Positions 35,161-44,407 of a DNA stretch of 64,000 nt are shown in pieces. The position numbers and the translations under genes were made by a program. The first letter of the stretch is position 1. Each line of letters opens with the position of its first letter. The notes beneath the pieces were generated by a model that was not told the DNA's origin, did not search any database, and saw only the letters and a list, made by a program, of their open reading frames with translations. This stretch comes from JAOUGY01 sp963785075 (lineage in GTDB: Bacteria > Actinomycetota > Acidimicrobiia > Spongiisociales > ZC4RG35). Location of the stretch: assembly GCA_963785075.1 (NCBI GenBank), contig CAWATW010000008.1, positions 62,001-126,000 on the forward strand, in the 5' to 3' direction.

Positions 35161-35949
35161 TTACCCCCCTTCAGGGTCCGCCCCGTCATCCGCCTCGTCG
35201 GGCAGGGCACCGGGTGGGAGAACCGCAGGCTGGGCGGGCGCAATCACGGTGATGATCGACCCCTCTTCCGGTGCGGTTTCCAGCACCGCCGCCAGAGCCA
35301 GCGCCTTTTCCCGACCGTCGGAGCCGGAGCCGATGCGGACGGCATAACCACCGATCGTTCCCTCGAAACCAGACTCCCCCTGTTCGATTCGGGCACCCTG
35401 GCGCAGCTCGTCGGGGAGCGCCATGACGAAGTCGAGCAGGCCGACGATCTCACGGTCACCAGCGAGCTCGGATCCCGCTCGGCCCGGAAGCACCAGAATC
35501 GGCTCTTGGGGATCCGGGGTGTCCGAGTACTCCACGACCACCCCGTCGCCCGCCACTAGGCCCCACCCGTCGGCGGTGGCGGCCCACGCCACCGGTGAGC
35601 GCTCCACGAGCTCGATCACGATCGTCTGGGGCCAGGATCTCGTGACCGTGGCCGACGCCACCCATGGATCCGTCTCCAGGGCTGCGGTCGCCGCCTCCAG
35701 ATCGACATCCATCATCGGCACCCCTTCGGTGAGCCCGGCCACGGCGATCGCCTCGGCGACGTCGACCGCGCTCGCACCGCGGATCTCCATGCCCTGAACC
35801 GCCAGCAGTGGTGACCGGAAGGCCCAGACGACCCCGGCGACCACCGTGAGGAACACCAGCACCCGCATCAGCCTGGCCAGACTCCGTCGGGCATGCGACT
35901 CCTGAACCACCTTTCGACGGGCGGCCATTCTCGGGTCCATTCGAGTCAT
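35161..35949 (-). CDS. ftsQ: Cell division protein FtsQ/DivIB
   Basis: The 262-residue protein has a basic cytoplasmic N-terminus, one membrane segment (about 29-50), a POTRA domain opening V-Q-G-M-E-I-R-G-A and the FtsQ beta domain with P-W-V-A-S-A-T-V-T-R-S-W-P-Q-T-I-V-I-E-L-V-E-R-S-P-V-A-W. It links early and late divisome proteins. Its start overlaps the murB stop by four bases. Confidence 0.92.
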   Translation of the reverse strand: MTRMDPRMAARRKVVQESHARRSLARLMRVLVFLTVVAGVVWAFRSPLLAVQGMEIRGASAVDVAEAIAVAGLTEGVPMMDVDLEAATAALETDPWVASATVTRSWPQTIVIELVERSPVAWAATADGWGLVAGDGVVVEYSDTPDPQEPILVLPGRAGSELAGDREIVGLLDFVMALPDELRQGARIEQGESGFEGTIGGYAVRIGSGSDGREKALALAAVLETAPEEGSIITVIAPAQPAVLPPGALPDEADDGADPEGG

Positions 35950-36848
35950 GTGCGCTCCTCAAATCCCACGAACCGAATCTCGGGCCGGAGGTCGACACCG
36001 GTCTCTTCGAGCACCACGCGCCGTACCTCGGACACGAGTGCGAACACGTCCGCCGCCGTCGCCTCCGACGTGGCCACGAAGAAGTTGGCGTGTTTCGTGG
36101 ACACCGAGGCACCTCCCACGGCGAGGCCCTTGAGCCCGGCGGAATCGATGATTCGCCCGGCGGCGTCACCCGGAGGGTTCTTGAAGACGCTCCCGGCATT
36201 GAGCGTACCCCCGGGTTGGTGTTCTTTGCGCCAGCGGGTGATGTCACGGATCGCCTTCTCTCCGACGCTCGGATCGCCGGGGTCGAACCCGAAGACCGCC
36301 TCGACGACGATGTCGGCGTCCGTGAGGTTGGAATGCCGGTACGAGAGTCCGAGCCCGGAGACATCGACCGATTCGACCGCACCGTCGGGCCGAACAATGC
36401 GGGCCGAGATCAGTCGATCGACGGTCTCCACTCCGTGGCAGCCGGCGTTCTGTCGAACGGCACCGCCGACCGACCCGGGGATGCCGACGTAGAACTCCAA
36501 CCCGAGCCGCCCCTCCGCCACGGCGGACCTCGCCAGCATCGGCAGGCTGACGGCGGCACCCGCCACGATGCAGTCGGGCCGATGGTCGATTGTGCCGAAT
36601 CCGGTCCCGAGTCGCACGACCAGCCCTCCGAATCCTTCGTCGGCGACAACCATGTTGGATCCGCGGCCCAGAACCACCATCGGCACCCCATCCGCGATTC
36701 TCGCCTGCACCACCGCTGCGAGCTCATCGACGTCGTTCGGTGTCGCAAAGAACCTGGCAGGCCCACCCAGCTTGTATGTGGTCAGCGCGGCAAGCGGGAC
36801 ATCTGTGGCAACGATCCCCTGATCCACCAGGGCCGACAAAGCACTCAT
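35946..36848 (-). CDS. murB: UDP-N-acetylenolpyruvoylglucosamine reductase MurB
   Basis: MurB reduces UDP-GlcNAc-enolpyruvate to UDP-MurNAc using NADPH and FAD. The 300-residue protein has T-T-Y-K-L-G-G-P-A near residue 23, the FAD motif V-L-G-R-G-S-N, the G-I-P-G-S-V-G-G-A-V-R-Q-N-A-G segment, Y-R-H-S and the catalytic serine in N-A-G-S-V-F-K-N-P. ATG at 36848 overlaps the murC stop by four bases; a much longer open frame continues upstream but has no family content. Confidence 0.95.
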   Translation of the reverse strand: MSALSALVDQGIVATDVPLAALTTYKLGGPARFFATPNDVDELAAVVQARIADGVPMVVLGRGSNMVVADEGFGGLVVRLGTGFGTIDHRPDCIVAGAAVSLPMLARSAVAEGRLGLEFYVGIPGSVGGAVRQNAGCHGVETVDRLISARIVRPDGAVESVDVSGLGLSYRHSNLTDADIVVEAVFGFDPGDPSVGEKAIRDITRWRKEHQPGGTLNAGSVFKNPPGDAAGRIIDSAGLKGLAVGGASVSTKHANFFVATSEATAADVFALVSEVRRVVLEETGVDLRPEIRFVGFEERT

Positions 36849-38212
36849 ACGCGGGCCTCCACCGCGGCCAGGATCTCGGGGCCGATGACTGTGATGTCGC
36901 CCGCCCCCATCGTGAGCACCAGGTCGCCGTCTTTGAGCATCGAGGCAAGTCGCGAAGAGACATCTGAGAGGTGCGGGACATAGGTGACGTCCTCGGCCCC
37001 CGCCCGGGTGGCTGCGTCGGCGACCAGTGCACCGGTCACGCCGGGGATCGGGGCCTCGCGGGAACCGAACACGTTGGTGACCACGACCAGATCGGCCATG
37101 GCGAGCGCGGCTCCGAATTCTCGCGCGAACTGCATGGTGCGCGAATAGAGATGTGGCTGAAAGACCGCCACCACGCGACGATCGTGATGGGCGTTCGCCT
37201 CGCGAATCGTGGCTGCCACCTCGGTCGGATGGTGTGCATAGTCGTCGATGACGGTCACCCCGCCCACCGTGCCACGATCCTCGAAACGCCTCCGCACACC
37301 CCCGAACCTCGCTATGCCGGCAGCCGCCAGTTCGAGGTCGTGCCCCAACTCGCCGAGGAGGGCGACCACTCCCGCCGCGTTGCGCACCATGTGCCTGCCG
37401 ACTCGAGGTATCACGATCTCGACCCCGGCGGTGCCGGTTTCGAGGATGAAGCGTGTGCGCCCCTCGCCCTCGGCGACCTCGGCGATGCGCCAGTGAGCGC
37501 CGGATGAGAATCCGTAGGACCGCACGGAAGTCCGCTGCAAGAGGCGAGCCCCTCCTGGGTCGTCGACGCACACGACCACCGGGCCGTCGACGTTGCGCAC
37601 CACCCGGGCGAACGCACTCTCGAGCTCCTCGATCGTTCCGAAATGATCGAGATGCTCGGCCTCGACATTGGTCACCATCAGACCTTGCAGGTCTACGTGC
37701 TCGAAGGTGCCAAACGCTTCATCGACCTCCAACACGAACAGGTCATCGGTCCCCACCGCTGCATTCGTCCGGTACTCGACCAACTCGCCACCCACCACAA
37801 AGCTCGGGTCGAGCCCGACGGCCGAGACGGCCGAGATCATGAGGGCAGTCGAGGTCGTCTTGCCGTGGGTTCCGGTGGCGCCGATCGTCGGGATGGTGGC
37901 GGTGATGGCTGCCAACAGCTGCGGTCGCCGCCAGACCTCCACTCCCGCAGCCAACGCTGCGGCGAGTTCGGTGTCGCCTTCCGGTACCGCAGACGACGCC
38001 ACCACCAGGTCGACGGCGGTCACCGCCTCCGACCGATGACCCGACCAGACCTCCAGACCGAGGTCTGCGAGCCCGGCCAGCGATGCGCTCCATCGCAGGT
38101 CCGAGCCGCTGACCACGAACCCGCGTCCATGCAAGATCTTGGCCAGCGCACTCATCCCGGCCCCACCCACGCCCACGATGTGGATACGGCGGGTATCGGC
38201 GAGATCAACCAT
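36845..38212 (-). CDS. murC: UDP-N-acetylmuramate--L-alanine ligase MurC
   Basis: MurC adds the first residue, L-Ala, to UDP-MurNAc. The 455-residue protein begins with the Rossmann segment I-H-I-V-G-V-G-G-A-G-M-S-A-L-A and has the ATP loop G-A-T-G-T-H-G-K-T-T-S-T, the Mur ligase segments E-V-D-E and V-T-N-V-E-A-E-H-L-D-H-F, and Y-A-H-H-P-T-E in the C-terminal domain. It overlaps murG by eight bases and murB by four. Confidence 0.95.
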   Translation of the reverse strand: MVDLADTRRIHIVGVGGAGMSALAKILHGRGFVVSGSDLRWSASLAGLADLGLEVWSGHRSEAVTAVDLVVASSAVPEGDTELAAALAAGVEVWRRPQLLAAITATIPTIGATGTHGKTTSTALMISAVSAVGLDPSFVVGGELVEYRTNAAVGTDDLFVLEVDEAFGTFEHVDLQGLMVTNVEAEHLDHFGTIEELESAFARVVRNVDGPVVVCVDDPGGARLLQRTSVRSYGFSSGAHWRIAEVAEGEGRTRFILETGTAGVEIVIPRVGRHMVRNAAGVVALLGELGHDLELAAAGIARFGGVRRRFEDRGTVGGVTVIDDYAHHPTEVAATIREANAHHDRRVVAVFQPHLYSRTMQFAREFGAALAMADLVVVTNVFGSREAPIPGVTGALVADAATRAGAEDVTYVPHLSDVSSRLASMLKDGDLVLTMGAGDITVIGPEILAAVEARV

Positions 38213-39284
38213 GCAGCTCCTCCAACGTCGCTGCGATCACATCGGCGGCATCGGTCTTGGCGAGCGAAGCAAGGCATCTCGCCATCGCCCCTCGACGCTC
38301 CGGATCGTCGACCAACTTCGAGACCCTTTCGGGAAGATCGCCCACCTCGTCCTCGCCCACGACCACGGCTCCGCCGACCTCCTCGAAGACTCGGGCGTTC
38401 TCGTCCTGATGGCGCCCGGAACCGAAACCGCCCGGGATCAAGATGGAGGGTGTTCTCGTGATGGCCAGTTCGGCAACCGCTCCTCCGGCGCGAGCCACCA
38501 CCAGGTCACTGGCGGCGTAGAAGAGGTCCATCGCCGGCTCGAAATCGATGACGGTCCAAGGGACCACGGCGCGATCCGCCGCCGACCGGAGTGCCGCTGC
38601 GTGTTCGTCGCCGGCCAGGTGCAGGATCTGGAGATCTGGGCCGGTCCAGCTCGTTGCCAGGTCGGTCACGGCTCGATTGATCACACCGGCCCCCAGACTG
38701 CCGCCGAACACGCCCACTACCGGCAGGTTCGCATCGAGCCCGTAATGCTCGATGGCTCGCGGTCTGAGCGCACTCCGATCGAACACGGACAACCACGGTC
38801 GGACCGGGTTCCCGACCCAACGAGCCTTTGGCATCCGGAGGGTCGAAGGGAACGCCCCAAAGGCCACGTCTGCCCACCGCGAGGCGAGGGCGTTTGCCAG
38901 ACCGGCTTCGGCATTCTGTTCCGAGACCGCCAATCGGGCGCCCACCCGTCGGGCGGCCAGAGCGGCGGGGATGGTGACGTAACCGCCCATGCCGAGCACG
39001 ACGTGCACATCGCGGGTTCGTAGTTCGCCGCTGATCGCAGAGACGGCTCGGCTCACCACGAGAGGGATACCGAGATTCGATGCCGAAATCGATCGCTTCA
39101 GGCCTCGCAACTCCACCTGAAGAAATGGGAACCCCTGTGCGGGATACACCTTCGATTCGAGACGACTCCCACCGACGAAGAGGATGTTGTCGTGCTCGAT
39201 ACCACGTCGAACGAGCGCCTCGCCGACGGACAGACCGGGAAACACATGGCCCCCCGTTCCGGCGGCCGCAATTGCGTAGGTCAC
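38205..39284 (-). CDS. murG: Lipid II synthase MurG
   Basis: MurG transfers GlcNAc from UDP-GlcNAc to lipid I at the inner face of the membrane. The 359-residue protein starts A-I-A-A-A-G-T-G-G-H-V-F-P-G-L, with V-L-G-M-G-G-Y-V-T-I-P, the conserved A-V-S-E-Q-N-A-E-A-G segment, G-G-S-L-G-A and the UDP-binding A-R-A-G-G-A-V-A-E-L-A. Start is GTG overlapping the ftsW stop (GTGA). Confidence 0.94.
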   Translation of the reverse strand: MTYAIAAAGTGGHVFPGLSVGEALVRRGIEHDNILFVGGSRLESKVYPAQGFPFLQVELRGLKRSISASNLGIPLVVSRAVSAISGELRTRDVHVVLGMGGYVTIPAALAARRVGARLAVSEQNAEAGLANALASRWADVAFGAFPSTLRMPKARWVGNPVRPWLSVFDRSALRPRAIEHYGLDANLPVVGVFGGSLGAGVINRAVTDLATSWTGPDLQILHLAGDEHAAALRSAADRAVVPWTVIDFEPAMDLFYAASDLVVARAGGAVAELAITRTPSILIPGGFGSGRHQDENARVFEEVGGAVVVGEDEVGDLPERVSKLVDDPERRGAMARCLASLAKTDAADVIAATLEELHG

Positions 39285-40573
39285 GCCTTGGCGCCGCGAC
39301 GTTTCGACGTCGCCCCACCGGGCCGTGCCACCCACGATGACTTGGTGCGAGTCTTCGCAGGCCGTGATGCCTTGGGCCGCTTGGCGCGCATCGAGGTGGA
39401 GGCGACGTTCACCAGAACACCGATCATCGCCATCGAAATCGCAAGCGAGGTGCCACCGTACGACACGAATGGCAGCGTGACACCGGTTATCGGCATCACA
39501 CCGAGCACGCCCCCTACGTTGACCATGGCCTGGAACGAAAGCCAGACGGTGATGCCCACAGCAAGCATCCTCCCGAACGGATCGGTCGTACGGTATGCGA
39601 TCGTCGCTCCGATGACCGCGAGCAACGCAAACAACGCCAGTACCAGCATCGCTCCGATGAGCCCGGTCTCTTCTCCGATGATGGCGTAGATGAAGTCGGT
39701 GTGAGCGTTCGGCAGGTAGAACCAGCGGGCACGGCTGTTCCCGAGGCCGGACCCGACGATCCCGCCCGTGCCGAGTGCCACGTATCCCTGAATCAGTTGG
39801 AAGCTGTCGCCGAGGGGGTCTGCCCATGGATCGAGGAAGCTCGTGATTCGCGACCATCGCTCAGGGCTTCGATGTGCCAGCAACAGTGCCGCCAGGCCTC
39901 CGGCGATCGCAGTCATGCCCACGAATCGGATCGGAGCGGTCGAGATGAACAACACGGCGAGAGCGCAGGCGCCCACGATGATCACGCCACCGAGATCTCC
40001 CTGCAGCATCACGAGAAACGCGACGATCCCCACGTACACGATGACCGGGGCCAGATAGTGCCCCAAGTCGTTCAGGGTCTTGTGCTTGCGCTCGAGCACC
40101 GCCGCCAGCGCGACGATCACCGAGAACTTGGCCAGCTCGGTCGGCTGGAAGTTGATGGGTCCCAGATCGAGCCATGACGTGGCGCCGCCCGCCTTGTATC
40201 CGACTCGCAGCACGGCGATGAGCAACCCGACGGTGAGCACGAACAGCGGGAGTGCAGCTTTGCGGTACCACGCGTACGGCAGGCGAGCTGCGACGACCAG
40301 CGCCACCATGCCGAGCCCCAGGCCCACGAGCTGCCGGATGAGGTAGAAGTAGCGCTCGGACGACTCGCTGAGGGCAACCGTCGAGGTCGCCGAGATCGTT
40401 TCGGCCAAGCCGATGACCACCAGGGTCGCCACCACCAGCAGCAGGGTGGTGATCAGCCGGTTCGTGGAGTGGATCTTGTCGTCCCTCGCCCGTGCGGCAG
40501 CTCGGATCTCGGTGATCGAGGTGACCTTGGAACGTCGCCGGGCACGAGGCGGCCGGGTGGTGGTTGATGTCAT
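39281..40573 (-). CDS. ftsW: Septal peptidoglycan glycosyltransferase FtsW (SEDS family)
   Basis: FtsW polymerises lipid II at the septum together with FtsI. The 430-residue protein has ten or so membrane segments, the SEDS motif W-L-D-L-G-P-I-N-F-Q-P-T-E-L-A-K, D-L-G-G-V in the following region and Y-G-G-T-S-L near the end. The C-terminal tail is Lys/Arg-rich. ATG at 40573 has a strong GGAGGGAGGAG in front and overlaps the murD stop by four bases. Confidence 0.95.
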   Translation of the reverse strand: MTSTTTRPPRARRRSKVTSITEIRAAARARDDKIHSTNRLITTLLLVVATLVVIGLAETISATSTVALSESSERYFYLIRQLVGLGLGMVALVVAARLPYAWYRKAALPLFVLTVGLLIAVLRVGYKAGGATSWLDLGPINFQPTELAKFSVIVALAAVLERKHKTLNDLGHYLAPVIVYVGIVAFLVMLQGDLGGVIIVGACALAVLFISTAPIRFVGMTAIAGGLAALLLAHRSPERWSRITSFLDPWADPLGDSFQLIQGYVALGTGGIVGSGLGNSRARWFYLPNAHTDFIYAIIGEETGLIGAMLVLALFALLAVIGATIAYRTTDPFGRMLAVGITVWLSFQAMVNVGGVLGVMPITGVTLPFVSYGGTSLAISMAMIGVLVNVASTSMRAKRPKASRPAKTRTKSSWVARPGGATSKRRGAKA

Positions 40574-41883
40574 GTGGCTCCTCCCTCCAGGAGACGCTGA
40601 ACCGCCTGAGCGAAGGCGTCGCCCCGATGACGGTACGACTCGAACATGTCGAAGCTCGCACAACCAGGTGCGAGCAGGACCACGTCACCGGCTTCGGCGA
40701 CCGAGGCCGAGAGAGCCACCGCCTCTTCCATCGACGAGGCGACGACGACACGGTCCCCGCCGGCTCTCACGAGGTCCTGCGCCGACTCTCCGATGGCAAC
40801 CACCCGTTTCACGTTGCCCTGGGTTGCGAGCGGGCCGATGTCGAGACCCTTGGCAAGCCCACCGGCGATCAGGACGACCGAAGCGTTGTCACGAATCGCT
40901 GCGAGGGCAGCGTGAGGATTGGTGGCCTTGGAGTCGTCGATGAAACGGACCCCGTCCCGTTCCGCCACCAGGGTGCGGCGGTGTGCCGACGGCTGGAATC
41001 GCTCGGCGACCGCGCGTATCGACTGCGGGTCGGCACCCAGCTGCGTCGCGGCCGCGGCGGCCAGCGCCAGATCCACGAGGAACACCCCGTCCGAGACCTT
41101 CAAGCGATCGAACGGGATCGCCCACGTCCCGAGCCGGAGGGTTCGCGTTTGTCTGTCGACACCGTAGCCATGGGCCGAGACGGTGTTCGTGGTCACGCCC
41201 ACCGTGCGGCCCGGTGCGCGTTCTGCGATACGCGACGCTCCCTCGTCGTCCGAGCAGTACACGAGAAGATCGGTCATCCGCTGATTGGCGACGATGCGCG
41301 ACTTTGCCTCCAGATACCGCTCGAAGGTTCCATGCCAGTCGAGATGATCGGGTGCGACGTTGGTCACCACCGCGACATCGGGCCGAAAGGCGTCGGAGTA
41401 GTGGAGCTGGAAGGAAGAGACCTCGACCACGGCCACATCCATGTTCTCCCCCACCACATCGGCGAGCGGGGTTCCGATGTTGCCCACGGCTCGGACAGCG
41501 ACGCCCGCCGCCTTCAACATGTCCGCGATCAGCTCCGTCACCGTCGTCTTGCCATTCGTGCCGGTGATGGCCGCCACCTTCGTCGTGGCCGGCAGCTGCC
41601 GCCAGGCAAATTCGATCTCGCTCCAGAGCGGGACGCGTGTCTCGAGTGTGTCGACGATCGGGCGGGCCCGGTCGGGGATCCCGGGACTGGTCACGACCAA
41701 ATCGACTCCAGTGAGATCGACCACATCCCATGCCCCCGAGATCACGCCAAAGCCTTCGCCGATCAGTCCCGTCAGCGCATCGGGACGCTCGTCGTAGATC
41801 GTCACTGCGTGACCGATCCGACGGGCGAGCCGTGCGGCAGAGGCGCCCGAGACAGCGGCGCCGAGAACGAGCGTCCTGGTCAT
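40570..41883 (-). CDS. murD: UDP-N-acetylmuramoyl-L-alanine--D-glutamate ligase MurD
   Basis: MurD adds D-Glu to UDP-MurNAc-L-Ala. The 437-residue protein has the N-terminal Rossmann-like start L-V-L-G-A-A-V-S-G, S-P-G-I-P, the ATP loop I-T-G-T-N-G-K-T-T-V-T-E, N-I-G-T-P-L, E-V-S-S-F-Q-L, N-V-A-P-D-H-L-D-W-H and D-D-S-K-A-T-N-P-H-A. ATG at 41883 overlaps the mraY stop by four bases; the open frame extends far upstream across mraY without family content. Confidence 0.95.
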   Translation of the reverse strand: MTRTLVLGAAVSGASAARLARRIGHAVTIYDERPDALTGLIGEGFGVISGAWDVVDLTGVDLVVTSPGIPDRARPIVDTLETRVPLWSEIEFAWRQLPATTKVAAITGTNGKTTVTELIADMLKAAGVAVRAVGNIGTPLADVVGENMDVAVVEVSSFQLHYSDAFRPDVAVVTNVAPDHLDWHGTFERYLEAKSRIVANQRMTDLLVYCSDDEGASRIAERAPGRTVGVTTNTVSAHGYGVDRQTRTLRLGTWAIPFDRLKVSDGVFLVDLALAAAAATQLGADPQSIRAVAERFQPSAHRRTLVAERDGVRFIDDSKATNPHAALAAIRDNASVVLIAGGLAKGLDIGPLATQGNVKRVVAIGESAQDLVRAGGDRVVVASSMEEAVALSASVAEAGDVVLLAPGCASFDMFESYRHRGDAFAQAVQRLLEGGAT

Positions 41884-42950
41884 TGCAGCACTCCGGCTTG
41901 CCGGAGGAAATCGGCGTAGAAGAAACCGAGTCCGAGCGCCACGCTGGCGCCGGCCAGGATCCAGAAGCGGATCACCACCGTCGTCTCCGGCCAGCCATCG
42001 AGCTCGAAGTGGTGATGGAGTGGCGCCATCTTGAACACCCGCTTCTTGAAGGTCTTGTACCAGATGATCTGAATTGCAGACGAAAAGCTCTCGGCGACAT
42101 ACAGGCCGGCAACAACCACGAGCAGCAGCTGGGTGTTGGTGAGTATCGCCATGGCGGCAAGCAGTCCACCGATCGCGTTCGAGCCGACGTCGCCCATGAA
42201 GATCTTGGCGGGCGGGGCGTTCCACCACAGGAACCCGAGCAGGGCTCCCAACATCGCCGCCGACAGGATTGCGACCTCGAATGGGTCTGTCGCACCGCGA
42301 TAGAGCGTCGACGTCGGGTCGGCGTTCTGATTGTTCTGCCAGAAGGCGATGATCGTGTAGGCCCCGAACATGAGTGCCGCCGATCCGGCAGCCAGGCCAT
42401 CCATGCCGTCCGCGAAGTTGGCGCCGTTGGCAAACCCGGTGATCATGCCGAGCACCAGGATCACGAACAATGGGCCGAGCTCTATGCCGAGTGGGCGCAC
42501 GAAACTCAACTCGGTCGACACGTCTGCTGCGGAGGCGCCCCAGGCGAAGAGCACGGCGATTGCGAGCTGACCGGCGTACTTGGCTCTGATGCTCAGCCCC
42601 AGTGACCGCTTGCGTGTGTGCTTCGTGTAGTCGTCGAGGAACCCGATCGCGGCCATTCCCACAAAGGCGAGCATCGCCAGCAGCCCCCCGGCGAAGAACG
42701 GCTCGACTTTGAACGTGATGCCGGTCGCCGGCGTCCACAGCTTCACGTGAGCGGCCAGGTACGCCACGGTCACGGCGAGCACGAACACCACCCCACCCAT
42801 GGTGGGTGTCCCCTGCTTGTGATGGTGGCCCTCGACCTCTTCTTGGATGAATTGGCCGATCGAACGGCGGCGGAAATAGCGGATGGCGACGGGGGTACCG
42901 AAGATCGACAACGCCAGGCCGAAACCGACGGCGACGGCGAGAGCGATCAC
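41880..42950 (-). CDS. mraY: Phospho-N-acetylmuramoyl-pentapeptide transferase MraY
   Basis: MraY makes lipid I from UDP-MurNAc-pentapeptide and undecaprenyl phosphate. The 356-residue protein has ten membrane segments and the conserved loops G-T-P-T-M-G-G, F-L-D-D-Y-T-K, N-F-A-D-G-M-D-G-L-A, F-M-G-D-V-G-S and M-A-P-L-H-H-H-F-E. Start is GTG at 42950, overlapping the murE stop by four bases. murF, which normally sits here, is missing. Confidence 0.96.
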   Translation of the reverse strand: MIALAVAVGFGLALSIFGTPVAIRYFRRRSIGQFIQEEVEGHHHKQGTPTMGGVVFVLAVTVAYLAAHVKLWTPATGITFKVEPFFAGGLLAMLAFVGMAAIGFLDDYTKHTRKRSLGLSIRAKYAGQLAIAVLFAWGASAADVSTELSFVRPLGIELGPLFVILVLGMITGFANGANFADGMDGLAAGSAALMFGAYTIIAFWQNNQNADPTSTLYRGATDPFEVAILSAAMLGALLGFLWWNAPPAKIFMGDVGSNAIGGLLAAMAILTNTQLLLVVVAGLYVAESFSSAIQIIWYKTFKKRVFKMAPLHHHFELDGWPETTVVIRFWILAGASVALGLGFFYADFLRQAGVLQ

Positions 42951-44407
42951 GAGCCGGCACTCCGGGCGGCGTCGAGCTCCTCCCGAGCAACCGTACGGTC
43001 GTGGAACGGGTGTTTCACACCTGCGATCTCCTGATACGCCTCGTGACCCTTCCCCATCAGGACAATGGTGTCCCCCGGCTCCGCATCGACGATGGCGCGT
43101 CGAATCGCGGCACGCCGATCTTCGATGGGTTCGCTCTGGGCGGTGATTCCGTTCATGACGTCGGTCATGATCGCAGCCGGAGCCTCAGATCTGGGGTTAT
43201 CCGACGTCACGATCACCAGATCGGCTGCCGATGCCGCCGAGCCCATCAGGGGGCGCTTCTCGCGATCGCGGTCCCCACCGGCGCCCAACACGGCGATGAT
43301 CCGCCCACGTGTCAACGGTCGCGCGGTCTCGATCGCAGCCGCGATACCGGCCGGTGTGTGCGAGTAGTCGACGACGATCGCCACGGGGTCGTCACCCGAC
43401 ACGAACTCGAAGCGACCCGGGATCGGCTCGACGTTCGACAGCCCTGCCACCGCGTCGCCCAGGCCTACGCCGAGCTGGACACAGCAGCCCACCGCCACCA
43501 AGGCGTTGGCGACCGAGAATCGCCCCGCGATCGGGACCCGCACCCGGTGTGCGGTGGCTCCGAGCCTCACCACGACATCCGACCCTCTGAAGTCGGCACC
43601 CGTGATTTCGGCTGTGAGGTCGGCGTCGCCGTCGAGACCAACCGTCAACACCGGGATGGTCACGCGCCGTGCGAGCCGGACACCCCAGTCGTCATCGATG
43701 TCGATCACGCCCAGTGCGGAGCGGGCGGCGTCGAAGAGGGTGGCCTTGACACCGAAATAGGTCTCCATGTCGCCGTGGAAGTCGAGGTGGTCTTGGGACA
43801 GATTCGTGAAGGCTGCCACCGCGAACCGGGTTCCGTCGACCCTCCCGAGCTCCAACGCATGAGATGACACCTCCACGGCAACCGAGTCGGCCCCGCCGTC
43901 GAGCATCATGGCCAGGATCCGTTGGAAGTCGGTCGCTTCCGGAGTCGTTCGCTCCGAGGGAATGGCGACGGACCCCACCCGGATCCCGAGCGTCCCGACC
44001 ACGCCACATCGCCGTCCCCGGTAGCTCAGAATGGACTCGATCATGTGGGTGACCGAGGTCTTGCCGTTCGTCCCGGTGACACCCACCACTGCCATGTGGG
44101 CAGACGGGTCACCGTGTACGACCGCCGCCGCACGACCCATCGCTCGTCGGGTGTCCTCCACCACGACCTGAGGAACGGCGACAGGAAGCGAGTGATCCAC
44201 CAATACGGCGGCGGTCCCCGCCCGAGCCACGTCCGGCACGTACTCATGGCCATCGCGCGTGAAACCCCGCACTGCCACGAACATCACGCCTGGACCTACG
44301 GCTCGGCTGTCGTGGGTGACATCGGTCACACGCGTCTCGGACCGGCCTTCGACGCGGCCGCCGACGGCCGCGGCGATCGTCTCGAGGGTCTCACCCGAGG
44401 ACTGCAT
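42947..44407 (-). CDS. murE: UDP-MurNAc-tripeptide synthetase MurE, meso-diaminopimelate type
   Basis: MurE adds the third stem residue. The 486-residue protein has D-S-R-A-V-G-P-G near 36, the ATP loop G-V-T-G-T-N-G-K-T-S, T-T-P-E-A, E-V-S-S-H-A-L, D-H-L-D-F-H and the specificity motif D-N-P-R (in S-D-N-P-R-S-E), the established mark of meso-diaminopimelate use. ATG at 44407 is preferred; a TTG three codons upstream is open. It overlaps the end of ftsI. It is a single MurE, not a MurE-MurF fusion. Confidence 0.95.
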   Translation of the reverse strand: MQSSGETLETIAAAVGGRVEGRSETRVTDVTHDSRAVGPGVMFVAVRGFTRDGHEYVPDVARAGTAAVLVDHSLPVAVPQVVVEDTRRAMGRAAAVVHGDPSAHMAVVGVTGTNGKTSVTHMIESILSYRGRRCGVVGTLGIRVGSVAIPSERTTPEATDFQRILAMMLDGGADSVAVEVSSHALELGRVDGTRFAVAAFTNLSQDHLDFHGDMETYFGVKATLFDAARSALGVIDIDDDWGVRLARRVTIPVLTVGLDGDADLTAEITGADFRGSDVVVRLGATAHRVRVPIAGRFSVANALVAVGCCVQLGVGLGDAVAGLSNVEPIPGRFEFVSGDDPVAIVVDYSHTPAGIAAAIETARPLTRGRIIAVLGAGGDRDREKRPLMGSAASAADLVIVTSDNPRSEAPAAIMTDVMNGITAQSEPIEDRRAAIRRAIVDAEPGDTIVLMGKGHEAYQEIAGVKHPFHDRTVAREELDAARSAGS

